Positions 27,083 through 35,282 of a stretch of DNA of 64,000 nt are shown here, piece after piece. The notes beneath the pieces were generated by a model. It made no database searches, had not been told where the DNA came from, and saw only the letters and a list, made by a program, of their open reading frames with translations. The stretch is from positions 640,710-704,709 of the forward strand of contig NZ_STGI01000002.1 in NCBI RefSeq assembly GCF_004804275.1, given 5' to 3'. A program made the translations under genes and the position numbers. Position 1 is the stretch's first letter. Each line of letters opens with the position of its first letter. This DNA is from Herbaspirillum sp. ST 5-3. Lineage in GTDB: Bacteria; Pseudomonadota; Gammaproteobacteria; Burkholderiales; Burkholderiaceae_D.

Positions 27083-28223
27083 AGGGCTGGATATCCGGAT
27101 TTTCCGCAAGGAGTGCATATCGCTCGCGAACGCAGGCTACGACACTCACCTTGTGATCGACGCCAGTGCCGCCGATATCGCCGAAGCCGCCACGCATGGG
27201 GTGACGGTCCATCCGGTCGCACCTGACATGGGGGGAGGCAGGCTGTCGCGCATGATTGCACACACCCGGCGTTGCTACCAGACGGCGCGTGAACTCGATG
27301 CCCATCTGTACCACTTCCATGACCCGGAACTGATCCCATATGGCGTCATGCTTGCGCGGGCCGGGAAAAAGGTGATTTTCGATGCGCATGAAGATCTCGT
27401 CGGCGACATCCATGCCAAGGACTGGGTGCCGGTACGCGCGCGGCGCGCCGTGGCGGCCATTGCCGGCGCGGTGCAGGATTTCGGCGCACGTCGGTTCTCC
27501 GCGGTGGTGGCGGCGACGCCATTCATCGGATCGCTGTTCGTGTGCCTCGCAAAACGTGTCGTGGTGGTCAACAACTTCCCGCTGCTGCACGAGTTGCCGC
27601 CGGCACGGGAAGTCAATATCAACCAGCGCACCAGCGTCTGCTATGTCGGCAACATTCACAAGCATCGTGGCATACAGGAAATGGTGAAAGCGATCGGCCT
27701 GAGCGATGAGGAACTGCTGCTTGCCGGCGACTTCCAAGCCGGCCAGTTGCGGGACGAGGTGACGGGCTATGACGGCTGGCGGCATGTCCGGGAATGCGGC
27801 GTGGTCGACCGCAAGGGCGTAGCCGACATCATGGCGCAAAGCTTTGCCGGCATGGTCATCTTCCATCCGGTGCCGAATTTCATCAATGCGCAGCCGATCA
27901 AGATGTTTGAATACATGTCGGCCGGGGTGCCGGTCATTGCATCCGATTTTCCGCTGTGGCGAGAATTTATCGAAGGTAACCAGTGCGGCATATGTGTCGA
28001 CCACACAAGGCCGGAGGCCATCGCCGCTGCCATCCGACATCTGCGCACGCATCCCGAAGACGTGATTCGCATGGGCGCCAACGGGCGGCGCGCGACTGCG
28101 GAAAAATATCGATGGGACCGTGAGGAAGCGAAATTGCTCTCCCTTTACCGCGCCCTGCTGGAGGATTGCCAACGGAGCCGATCCTTGTCCGATGCGGATG
28201 ACCATCGGTTGTCCGAAGCTTGA
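27048..28223 (+). CDS. Glycosyltransferase family 4
   Basis: A 391-residue GT-B glycosyltransferase. The N-terminal segment MKKICHISSVHRGLDIRIF with YHFHDPELIPYG and VIFDAHEDLVGDI is typical of a GT4 group found in exopolysaccharide clusters, and the C-terminal donor site contains NAQPIKMFEYMSAGVPVIAS. It probably adds a sugar to the lipid-linked repeat unit on the cytoplasmic face. ATG 27048 overlaps the asnB 3' end by 35 bases, and the flippase gene starts 16 bases after its stop, so all are likely one transcript. Confidence 0.91.
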   Translation: MKKICHISSVHRGLDIRIFRKECISLANAGYDTHLVIDASAADIAEAATHGVTVHPVAPDMGGGRLSRMIAHTRRCYQTARELDAHLYHFHDPELIPYGVMLARAGKKVIFDAHEDLVGDIHAKDWVPVRARRAVAAIAGAVQDFGARRFSAVVAATPFIGSLFVCLAKRVVVVNNFPLLHELPPAREVNINQRTSVCYVGNIHKHRGIQEMVKAIGLSDEELLLAGDFQAGQLRDEVTGYDGWRHVRECGVVDRKGVADIMAQSFAGMVIFHPVPNFINAQPIKMFEYMSAGVPVIASDFPLWREFIEGNQCGICVDHTRPEAIAAAIRHLRTHPEDVIRMGANGRRATAEKYRWDREEAKLLSLYRALLEDCQRSRSLSDADDHRLSEA

Positions 28224-28239
28224 TCACCGGGGCTGTTGC

Positions 28240-29499
28240 ATGTCCGATCAAGTCCATTCGCGGAAATCCTTTCTGAACCATACGCTGGTCAACGCTGGCG
28301 GCATCGCTGCCGGGCAACTGATCGTGCTGCTGGCCACGCCCGTCCTGGCTCGCAGGTACACGCCCGCCGAATTCGGCGTGTATGCCAGCCTGGTTGCCGT
28401 CTGCGGCGTGATCGCCACTGGCGCTGCGCTGCGCTTCGACAAGGCCCTGCCGGCAACGCAGGATGGGGAAATTCCGTCCACGTACCGCCTCGGTTTGCTG
28501 GCATGCGTGGCGAGCCTTCTGCTTGGCGCGTTCGCGGTCGGACTCGGCGCGCAGCGTTACCTGCCGTGGCCACAGCCGCTGGCGTCAATGGCCCTGGCCA
28601 TGCTTTGCGTCGCGAGCGGCGCCTTGCAGGCGCTGATGGCGATGTCCGCCGCGGTCCTGGTGCGGCGCGGCGCATTTCTTCCGCTCGCATTCCTGCGGAT
28701 GACGCAGCCCGCATGCTTCGTCACGGCGGCGCTGCTGCCCGTGCCTGGCGGCTTGCCGGTCGCATTCACGATCGGGCTGGTCGCGGCCGTCTTGTCGGGC
28801 CTCGCCTTTTCCTTGCGCGAGCTGGTGGCATCGGCACGGGTCCGCGCAAAAGCGGTTGCCCGCAAATACTGGGAATACCCGGTGGTTTCACTGCCGATGG
28901 CGGTGCTCGATACCCTGACGCTTTCCCTGCCGCTCTTGTTCATCGTGCAGCACTACGGCGACGCGGCCGGCGGGAACTACTCGCAGGTGCAAAGGCTTGC
29001 CGCCGCGCCCTTGCTGTTGTTGGCCAATGCCATTTCGCAGGTGTTTTACAAGCACGCCGGCGACGTGGCACGGGCCGGGCAATCGCCGCGCGCGCTGATG
29101 TGGCGGACGGTGCGCGACCTGGTGCTGGCCGGAGCGGCGATCATTGCGTTCGTCGCGCTGGCCGGCGAGCCGGTGCTGTCGTTGTTCCTCGGCAAGGGAT
29201 GGCGCACCGATTCACACTACCTGCTGCTGGTGCTGTTGCCGGCCGTCTTCCGCGTAAGCGTCTCGCCGATCACGTCGATCTTCCTCGTCATGGAACAGGT
29301 CAGGTTCGGCGCGCTGTGGCAGGTGATCTATGCCGCAGCGACATGGGGCGTGCTGAGCTTTGCCAGCGGACGCTCCTCGCTGGACGACCTGCTGCTGGCG
29401 GTGCTGCTCAACGAACTGGTCTTGTACGGACTGTATTTGTGGATGGCCGATATTGCCGTCCGCCGAGGTGAAAGGAAAGCAATTCAATGTGCGGCATAA
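28240..29499 (+). CDS. Wzx-type oligosaccharide flippase
   Basis: A 419-residue polytopic membrane protein with about twelve predicted helices, beginning FLNHTLVNAGGIAAGQLIVLLATPVLARRYTP, which is the usual first helix and YTPAEFGVYAS loop of Wzx/RfbX polysaccharide transporters (MOP superfamily). It would flip the completed undecaprenyl-linked repeat unit to the periplasm for the Wzy-like polymerase at 17473. ATG 28240 was chosen because the in-frame upstream extension overlaps the glycosyltransferase. Its end overlaps the next gene start by 13 bases. Confidence 0.88.
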   Translation: MSDQVHSRKSFLNHTLVNAGGIAAGQLIVLLATPVLARRYTPAEFGVYASLVAVCGVIATGAALRFDKALPATQDGEIPSTYRLGLLACVASLLLGAFAVGLGAQRYLPWPQPLASMALAMLCVASGALQALMAMSAAVLVRRGAFLPLAFLRMTQPACFVTAALLPVPGGLPVAFTIGLVAAVLSGLAFSLRELVASARVRAKAVARKYWEYPVVSLPMAVLDTLTLSLPLLFIVQHYGDAAGGNYSQVQRLAAAPLLLLANAISQVFYKHAGDVARAGQSPRALMWRTVRDLVLAGAAIIAFVALAGEPVLSLFLGKGWRTDSHYLLLVLLPAVFRVSVSPITSIFLVMEQVRFGALWQVIYAAATWGVLSFASGRSSLDDLLLAVLLNELVLYGLYLWMADIAVRRGERKAIQCAA

Positions 29500-31499
29500 G
29501 CGGATTTCTGTCGAGCCGGGCAATTCCTGCCGAACCGGTCGTCCGGATGAACGACCTGATCCGGCATCGCGGCCCGGATGACGAAGGTTTTGTATTGTTC
29601 CAGTCGCCGGTGTCGCAACCACTTGTCTGCGGCGGCGCCGACACGCCTCGGGACGGCTACGCGGCCGCACTTGCGTGGTCGCCGGAGCGCAGGATTGCGG
29701 AGTGCAGGGAAACACCGGTCACGCTCGCATTGGGCCATCGCCGCCTGGCAATCGTCGACCTCAGTCCGGGTGGCCATCAACCGATGTGCACGCCCGATCG
29801 GCGCTACTGGATCGTGTACAACGGTGAAATCTACAACCATATCGAGCTGCGCGCGGAACTGGAGGCGCTCGGCTACCGCTTTCAGTCGCATTCGGACACC
29901 GAAGTGGTGCTGGCTGCCTATGCTGCATGGGGCCCGGAGTGCCTGCGTCGCTTCAATGGCATGTGGGCTTTCGCGCTCTACGATGTCGCGAAGCAGGCCT
30001 TGTTCCTGGCGCGTGACCGCTTCGGCATCAAGCCCTTGTACTACTGGGTCGCACCGGACGGCAGTTTCTGCTTTGCCTCGGAGATCAAGCAGTTCACGGC
30101 CTTTCCCGGCTGGTCGGCATCGCTCAATCCGGACGCCGCCTATGACTATCTTGTGTGGGGGTTGATCGACCACACGCATCAAACCCTGTTCTCGCGGGTG
30201 CATCAACTCAGGCCCGGGCATTTCATGTACCTCGACATCTCCCGCATCGTCGCCGACACCCAGGGCAGGGTTGACTCGACCCAGTGGTACGAGCTGCAGG
30301 CAGCGCGCTTCGACGGCACCTTCGCGGATGCGGCCCAGATGTTCCGGGAGCGATTTACCGATGCGGTGCGCCTGCACCTGCGTGCCGATGTCCCGGTAGG
30401 ATCCTGTCTGTCGGGCGGGCTGGATTCCTCATCCATTGTCTGCGTGGTGAACCGTTTGCTGCGCGAGCAGGATGCGACGCAACTGCAGATGAGTTTTTCC
30501 GCGTGCGCCGAAGACAAGCGCGTCGACGAGAGCGCGTGGATAGATGAAGTGGTGCGCGCGACCGGCGTGCAGGCGCACTACGTATGCCCCGCGATCGACA
30601 AGCTGTTTCATGAATTGCCGCTCATCACCTGGCATCAGGACGAGCCTTTCAGCTCCACCAGCATCTATGCGCAATGGAACGTATTCCGTCTCGCCGCCAG
30701 GAATAACGTGAAGGTGATGCTGGACGGGCAGGGCGCCGATGAGCAACTGGCCGGCTACCATATGTATTTCGGCCCGCGCTTTGCCGCGTTGTTGCGCGCC
30801 GGCCGCTTGCTGCATCTGTGGCAGGAAATCCAGCTGACCAAGCGCGCGCACGGCTATTCCGAGCTGCGCGCGATGATGTACATGGCCAACGTGCTGCTGC
30901 CGGAAGTCATCAAGCAGCCATTGCGTGCATTTGCGGGACGTGCGTACAGCAAGCCGTCCTGGCTCAACATCGATGCCCTCGGCGTGGTACCGAGCGATCC
31001 GCTGACGCGACCGGGCATCGACATGGATAGCATCCACAACATGTCGCGCGCGCAGCTCACCGCCACCAACCTGCAGATGCTGCTGCATTGGGAAGACCGC
31101 GATTCCATGGCGCACTCGGTCGAGTCGCGGGTTCCCTTCCTGGACTACCGCCTCGTCGAATTCGTGCTTGGGCTGCCCGATGAATTCAAGCTGTCCGGTG
31201 GCGTCACCAAGCGTGTGCAGCGCACAGGGATGAGCGGCATCCTGCCCCCACGGATTCGTGACCGCGTGGACAAGATCGGCTTCGCGACGCCGGAAGAAGT
31301 CTGGCTGCGCCAGCGTGTTCCGAATCTGTTCAGGACACGGATGCGGCGCGCCGTGCAGGCGGCGGATGGGCTGTTTTCGCCCGCGTGCTTCGACATGCTC
31401 GAAGATATCATCGACGGAAAGAAGCCTTTCAGTCACATGCCATGGCGCGTAATCAATTTCGGCGAATGGATCAATACGTTTTCGGTTTCAATAAAGTGA
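29487..31499 (+). CDS. asnB: Asparagine synthetase-like glutamine amidotransferase (copy 2)
   Basis: A 670-residue protein with MCGISGFL (Cys2 nucleophile), RHRGPDDEGF and YNGEIYNHIELR of the glutaminase domain, then CLSGGLDSSSIVCVV and DGQGADEQLAGYHMYF of the ATP-pyrophosphatase synthetase domain. Both sites appear functional. It is a distant paralogue of the copy at 25181, differing throughout, and has a long insertion after YNGEIYN-preceding sequence (residues 50-75). Its start overlaps the flippase stop region by 13 bases. Amidation of a sugar carboxyl is the inferred role; two copies suggest two acceptors. Confidence 0.89.
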   Translation: MCGISGFLSSRAIPAEPVVRMNDLIRHRGPDDEGFVLFQSPVSQPLVCGGADTPRDGYAAALAWSPERRIAECRETPVTLALGHRRLAIVDLSPGGHQPMCTPDRRYWIVYNGEIYNHIELRAELEALGYRFQSHSDTEVVLAAYAAWGPECLRRFNGMWAFALYDVAKQALFLARDRFGIKPLYYWVAPDGSFCFASEIKQFTAFPGWSASLNPDAAYDYLVWGLIDHTHQTLFSRVHQLRPGHFMYLDISRIVADTQGRVDSTQWYELQAARFDGTFADAAQMFRERFTDAVRLHLRADVPVGSCLSGGLDSSSIVCVVNRLLREQDATQLQMSFSACAEDKRVDESAWIDEVVRATGVQAHYVCPAIDKLFHELPLITWHQDEPFSSTSIYAQWNVFRLAARNNVKVMLDGQGADEQLAGYHMYFGPRFAALLRAGRLLHLWQEIQLTKRAHGYSELRAMMYMANVLLPEVIKQPLRAFAGRAYSKPSWLNIDALGVVPSDPLTRPGIDMDSIHNMSRAQLTATNLQMLLHWEDRDSMAHSVESRVPFLDYRLVEFVLGLPDEFKLSGGVTKRVQRTGMSGILPPRIRDRVDKIGFATPEEVWLRQRVPNLFRTRMRRAVQAADGLFSPACFDMLEDIIDGKKPFSHMPWRVINFGEWINTFSVSIK

Positions 31500-31534
31500 T
31501 ACAGGATCCACCTTCACCAGCATAAGGAGGCGTT

Positions 31535-32674
31535 ATGTCCCCAGGAATGCAGAGCGAAGCAAAGCCGGATGGGCGCTACTCCCGCCGGCAAAACCCGCGG
31601 CAGGGCGAAGGGAGGCGCGGGCCTGACCTCGATCGCGTCGAATGGGTCGATTATGCCAAGGGGATCTGCATCATCCTGGTGGTGACGCTCTACGCGACGC
31701 ATCACGTGCATCAGCTGACGCATGCGACCGGCTGGATGCAGCACGTGGTCGATTTCGCCCAGCCGTTCCGCATGCCGGACTTCTTCCTGATTTCAGGTCT
31801 GTTCGTCTCGCGCGTCATTGATCGGCCATTGCGATCCTACATCGACACGAAGATCCTGCATTTCGTTTATTTCTACGCGCTCTGGGTCACGTTCCGTTTT
31901 ACCTATACCGACCTGCGCCATGTGCTCGACGCGGACAAGCTCGCTGTCCTGTCCGGCTATCTCCACCTGTATGTGCAACCACCTGACGGGCCGCTCTGGT
32001 TCATTTACATCCTGTCACTCTTTTTTCTTGCAGTCAGGCTCTTGCGTCGTGTTCCCGCGCCGCTGGTGCTGGCTGGCGCGGCCGCTCTGCAGGTGGCGAA
32101 TTTCAATACAGGGCTGCTCCTGTTCGACAAATTCACCCACTATTTCGTCTTCTTCTATTCGGGGCACGTCTTCGCTCGCCATGTGCTTGGCGCCGCGGCC
32201 TGGGCGCAATCCCATGCTGTCGCAACCGTCGCAACGCTCGCCGTATGGTTCCTTGTCAACTGGACGCTGGTCGACCACGGGTTTGCCATGCGGCCGGGGG
32301 TATCACTGCTGATGGGGTACGCCGGCGCATTCGCCGTGCTGCTGCTCGCTACGCTGCTGTCCCGCGTGCGATGGACGCACTGGCTGCGGTACCTCGGCCA
32401 GCATTCCATTGTAGTGTACCTCGGGTTCGTCCTCCCTCTCGCATTGATGCGGGGACTGATCAGCAAACGTCTCATCATCCACGATATCGGCAACCTTGCG
32501 CTGACGGTTACGGTCGTGTCCGTTGCCGGCGCCATGATGCTGTACTGGATGGTGCGCAATACGCCGCTCCGCTTCCTGTTTGCAAGGCCGGTGTGGGCCG
32601 CAATCCAGGCCAGGCCTGTATCCTTGCCACGACCGGCGGGCGAGCGGGCGACGCTGAACCAGGCGGGGGAGTAG
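31535..32674 (+). CDS. Acyltransferase 3 family membrane O-acyltransferase
   Basis: A 379-residue integral membrane protein with about ten helices after a 35-residue charged N-terminal extension. RVEWVDYAKGICIILVV and the FRMPDFFLISGLFV segment are the family signatures of acyltransferase 3 (OafA/NodX-like) proteins, which transfer acetyl or other acyl groups to surface sugars. AAGGAGG is placed 5-6 bases before the ATG. It is the last gene of the polysaccharide block and converges on the minus-strand gene ending at 32805. Confidence 0.87.
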   Translation: MSPGMQSEAKPDGRYSRRQNPRQGEGRRGPDLDRVEWVDYAKGICIILVVTLYATHHVHQLTHATGWMQHVVDFAQPFRMPDFFLISGLFVSRVIDRPLRSYIDTKILHFVYFYALWVTFRFTYTDLRHVLDADKLAVLSGYLHLYVQPPDGPLWFIYILSLFFLAVRLLRRVPAPLVLAGAAALQVANFNTGLLLFDKFTHYFVFFYSGHVFARHVLGAAAWAQSHAVATVATLAVWFLVNWTLVDHGFAMRPGVSLLMGYAGAFAVLLLATLLSRVRWTHWLRYLGQHSIVVYLGFVLPLALMRGLISKRLIIHDIGNLALTVTVVSVAGAMMLYWMVRNTPLRFLFARPVWAAIQARPVSLPRPAGERATLNQAGE

Positions 32675-32804
32675 GGCACAGGAATCAAATCTGGTTGCCG
32701 AACGGCGGCCACACAATCCTCACTGCAGCGATCGATGCGATCACATTGCCTGGCTGACCCGGATGGCCCCGGCCAGGCGCTTCCAGCGTCTTGTGCGATT
32801 TCAA

Positions 32805-33563
32805 CTACGCAAATTGTCGCCCTGACTCCGGAGAGCGCACCAGTGCAGGCAGACATGCCGCACCGAGTTCCGTAAAGATCCTGTGCACTTGCACGCCGTC
32901 TGCCCCGGCCGCATAGGCTGCCTGCGCGTCCTCGGCATTTCGTATGCCGCCCACTGCAACAAGACCGGCCCTGCCGCGCAATCGATCAGCCAGCAGTCGC
33001 AGTCGATCAAGCCGGCGAACGCTCTCAGGAAGCACCGCGATGATCGCGTCGAAACCTTCGGCGACCGCCGCCTCTGCCAGGACAAGCGGAAACGCGTCTT
33101 GAACACCAAGTGGCATCTTGAGCACGAGTGGGACATGGCACCCCTGTTCTGATTGACGCACGTCAGCGACAGTTTGAAAGGCATGTTGGAGCAGCGGCAG
33201 GTGCGCGGCGTTGAGCAAGGATTGATAGCGACGGGCACTCAGATTGAAGCAGACGTAATCGGCAATATCTCGCGCGCCACGCAATCCTGAAGCCCACTCG
33301 TCGGGAAGAGCGGATGGCGGGACGCCGCTGCTCATGCCTATGCCGATCCCGATACGTGGTTTGACAGTCAGGTCCGCCGAGAATGCCGCGAGGCGTGAGA
33401 CCAGCGCGGCGAGGCCGGGATTGCCGCCTTCCTCCGGCCGCGGCGTGACGGTGCCGAATTCCACGCTGTCGAAGCCTGCGGCAAGCAATTCGGCTGCGCG
33501 GCTGCCATCCTTGTCGATGCCGCCGGCCAGTCCCAGCCGGCACGGCCATGATCGCTTGTTCAT
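32805..33563 (-). CDS. Divergent dihydroorotate dehydrogenase-like flavoprotein
   Basis: A 252-residue TIM-barrel protein related to class 2 dihydroorotate dehydrogenase: LGLAGGIDKDG, EFGTVTPRPEEG, VPLVLKMPLG and LVAVGGIRNAEDAQAAYAAGADGVQV match PyrD blocks. It begins where PyrD is already about 55 residues in, so the membrane-associating N-terminal helices are absent. By eye, the PyrD substrate loop NISSPNT is replaced by NLSARRY, losing the Ser that acts as base in E. coli PyrD. It therefore may not make orotate. ATG 33563 overlaps the serC stop (ATGA). Last gene of the pqqE-led operon. Confidence 0.75.
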   Translation of the reverse strand: MNKRSWPCRLGLAGGIDKDGSRAAELLAAGFDSVEFGTVTPRPEEGGNPGLAALVSRLAAFSADLTVKPRIGIGIGMSSGVPPSALPDEWASGLRGARDIADYVCFNLSARRYQSLLNAAHLPLLQHAFQTVADVRQSEQGCHVPLVLKMPLGVQDAFPLVLAEAAVAEGFDAIIAVLPESVRRLDRLRLLADRLRGRAGLVAVGGIRNAEDAQAAYAAGADGVQVHRIFTELGAACLPALVRSPESGRQFA

Positions 33564-34669
33564 CCCTTGCACCTACTGAATTCGGCCATGAAGTCGACCA
33601 GGGCGGTTACGCCAGCCAAGGGCATGGCGTTGTAGAGGCTCGCCCGCAGGCCGCCCACATGACGATGGCCGCGCAGATTTATCAAGCCGGCCTTTTCCAC
33701 ATCGATCAGGAAGCGTTCGGTCAGGCTGTCGTCGGCAAGGTGGAAACGCACATTCGTCATCGAGCGATGCGCGGGGACGATCGGCGCGGTGTAGAAGCCA
33801 TCGCTGCTGTCGATCGCTCGATACAGCAGGTCGGCCTTGCGCCGGTTGGCTTCTGCCATGGCGGACAGTCCACCTGATTCCGCAATCCATTCGAAGACCA
33901 GCGCCGCGAGATAAATCGCCATGACGGGCGGCGTGTTCAGACATCCATCCTGCTCGGCCTGCAGGCGATAGCAAAGCGGTGATGGCGCCGACTGCGCGGG
34001 ACGCCGCAGCAGGTCCTCGCGCACAATGACGACGGTCATGCCGGACGGCCCGATGTTCTTCTGCGCACTGGCGTAGACGAGACCGAAGCGCGAGATATCG
34101 AGAGGCTCTGCGAGAAAACTGGAAGTGGTGTCCGCCACCAGCGGAACCTCACCCGTGTCGGGCCATGCGGGATAGGCAAGGCCGTCCACGGTCTCGTTTG
34201 CAGTGATGTGGCAGTAGGCGCAGCCCTGCGGCAAACGCCAGTTGTCCACGATCGGAGCGGCGAGGACTTCGCTTCCGTTGTGTCTGGCGACCACGCTGAC
34301 TTCCGCAAAGCGCGCTGCTTCCTGCATGGCGCGTCGCGACCAGTAGCCCGAGTCCGCATAGGCTGCGGTTCGCAGGCCGGATGCCGGATCGAGGAGATTC
34401 ATCGGGACCGCGGAAAACTGGTGCATGGCACCGCCGGCCAGGAAAAGCACGCGATAGTTGGAAGGAATGTCGAGCAGTTGCGTCAGACGCTCGCGCGCCG
34501 ACTCCAGCACTGCACGAACGGCGTTGCCGGTGAACGGCCGCTCGATGGCTGCTGCGCCATCCGCGCCGCGCCGGAACAAGATATCGCCCGCGCGCGCCAG
34601 GACGGCGTCCGGCAACCGGGCGGGCCCGGACGCGAAATTCCACACCGTGCCGGATGAAGAAAGCGTCAT
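33560..34669 (-). CDS. serC: Phosphoserine aminotransferase
   Basis: A 369-residue class V aminotransferase that makes 3-phosphoserine (and 4-phosphohydroxythreonine for pyridoxal phosphate). Family blocks are intact: NFASGPARLP, HITANETVDGLAY, the PLP Lys in YASAQKNIGPSG, NTPPVMAIYLAALVFEWI and INLRGHRHVGGLRASLYNAMP. ATG 34669 was chosen as the start (MTLSSSGTVWNFASGP). It sits 4 bases after a PuuD-like membrane gene in a pqqE-headed operon, an unusual place for serC. Whether it serves serine synthesis or a special pathway is open. Confidence 0.93.
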   Translation of the reverse strand: MTLSSSGTVWNFASGPARLPDAVLARAGDILFRRGADGAAAIERPFTGNAVRAVLESARERLTQLLDIPSNYRVLFLAGGAMHQFSAVPMNLLDPASGLRTAAYADSGYWSRRAMQEAARFAEVSVVARHNGSEVLAAPIVDNWRLPQGCAYCHITANETVDGLAYPAWPDTGEVPLVADTTSSFLAEPLDISRFGLVYASAQKNIGPSGMTVVIVREDLLRRPAQSAPSPLCYRLQAEQDGCLNTPPVMAIYLAALVFEWIAESGGLSAMAEANRRKADLLYRAIDSSDGFYTAPIVPAHRSMTNVRFHLADDSLTERFLIDVEKAGLINLRGHRHVGGLRASLYNAMPLAGVTALVDFMAEFSRCKG

Positions 34670-34673
34670 CGTC

Positions 34674-35180
34674 TCATCCCGCCAGCACACCGCCATGGGA
34701 ACCGCCGGCCATGAAGAACAACAGCGGAATCGACAACATGGTATTGGTACGCGAAGACAAATGCGTGATCCGCGAGCAGCGCAGCCGCTCTTCCACCGTG
34801 GCCGGTTTCAGACCGAGGACCTTTTGCTGATGCGGCCAGAGCACCAGCCATACATTGGCCATCATCAGCGTGCCGATATAAGCGCCGATACCGATGGGCG
34901 CCAGCGCGCCCTGCAATTCGAGCGCGCCGCCCAGCCAGCCGCGCTGCCAGAGCATCAGGATGCCGGCGCACCAGGCGACGACAGAGGCCCAGCGGAAGAA
35001 GCCATGCTCGCGGTTCAGCAGTGCCTGGAAGCGCGGGCTCTGGTCGTCGATCAGGTCGGCGGCGGTCAGCGGCTGCCAGGACGGTCGCTGCACAACGCTC
35101 GAATAGTTGTGCCCGACCCAGATGATGCCAGCGATGAAATGTGTCCAGCGCAGCAGGAGATCGAAGGGAATGCTGTCCAT
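34674..35180 (-). CDS. PuuD-like (urate hydroxylase N-terminal type) membrane protein
   Basis: A 168-residue protein with about four predicted membrane helices. RWTHFIAGIIWVGHNYSSVVQ and MMANVWLVLWPHQQKVLG resemble the membrane portion of PuuD/COG3748 proteins; conserved His residues in helices could bind haem. True PuuD is more than twice as long and has a C-terminal cytochrome c domain that is absent here. It lies between the 31-residue ORF (6-base gap) and serC (4-base gap). A quinone- or haem-linked redox role is possible but unproven. Confidence 0.72.
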   Translation of the reverse strand: MDSIPFDLLLRWTHFIAGIIWVGHNYSSVVQRPSWQPLTAADLIDDQSPRFQALLNREHGFFRWASVVAWCAGILMLWQRGWLGGALELQGALAPIGIGAYIGTLMMANVWLVLWPHQQKVLGLKPATVEERLRCSRITHLSSRTNTMLSIPLLFFMAGGSHGGVLAG

Positions 35181-35186
35181 GATGCT

Positions 35187-35282
35187 TCATCCCGCAAGCA
35201 GCCGGACCAGTGCGGCGAGCAATGTCGTCAGCATCACGCCGAGCAGTATCGTGCCGGTCGCTGTGTCGTAGGGGTGGCGCAT
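35187..35282 (-). CDS. 31-residue single-helix membrane microprotein, candidate
   Basis: ATG at 35282 follows the pqqE stop with no gap and the TGA ends 6 bases before the PuuD-like gene. The peptide MRHPYDTATGTILLGVML, then TTLLAALVRLLAG, is a single hydrophobic helix with a short polar N terminus. It lies in a tight five-gene unit, so translation by coupling is likely. It resembles in size the small subunits of membrane oxidases and could be a partner of the PuuD-like protein. No homologue is known to me. Confidence 0.6.
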   Translation of the reverse strand: MRHPYDTATGTILLGVMLTTLLAALVRLLAG

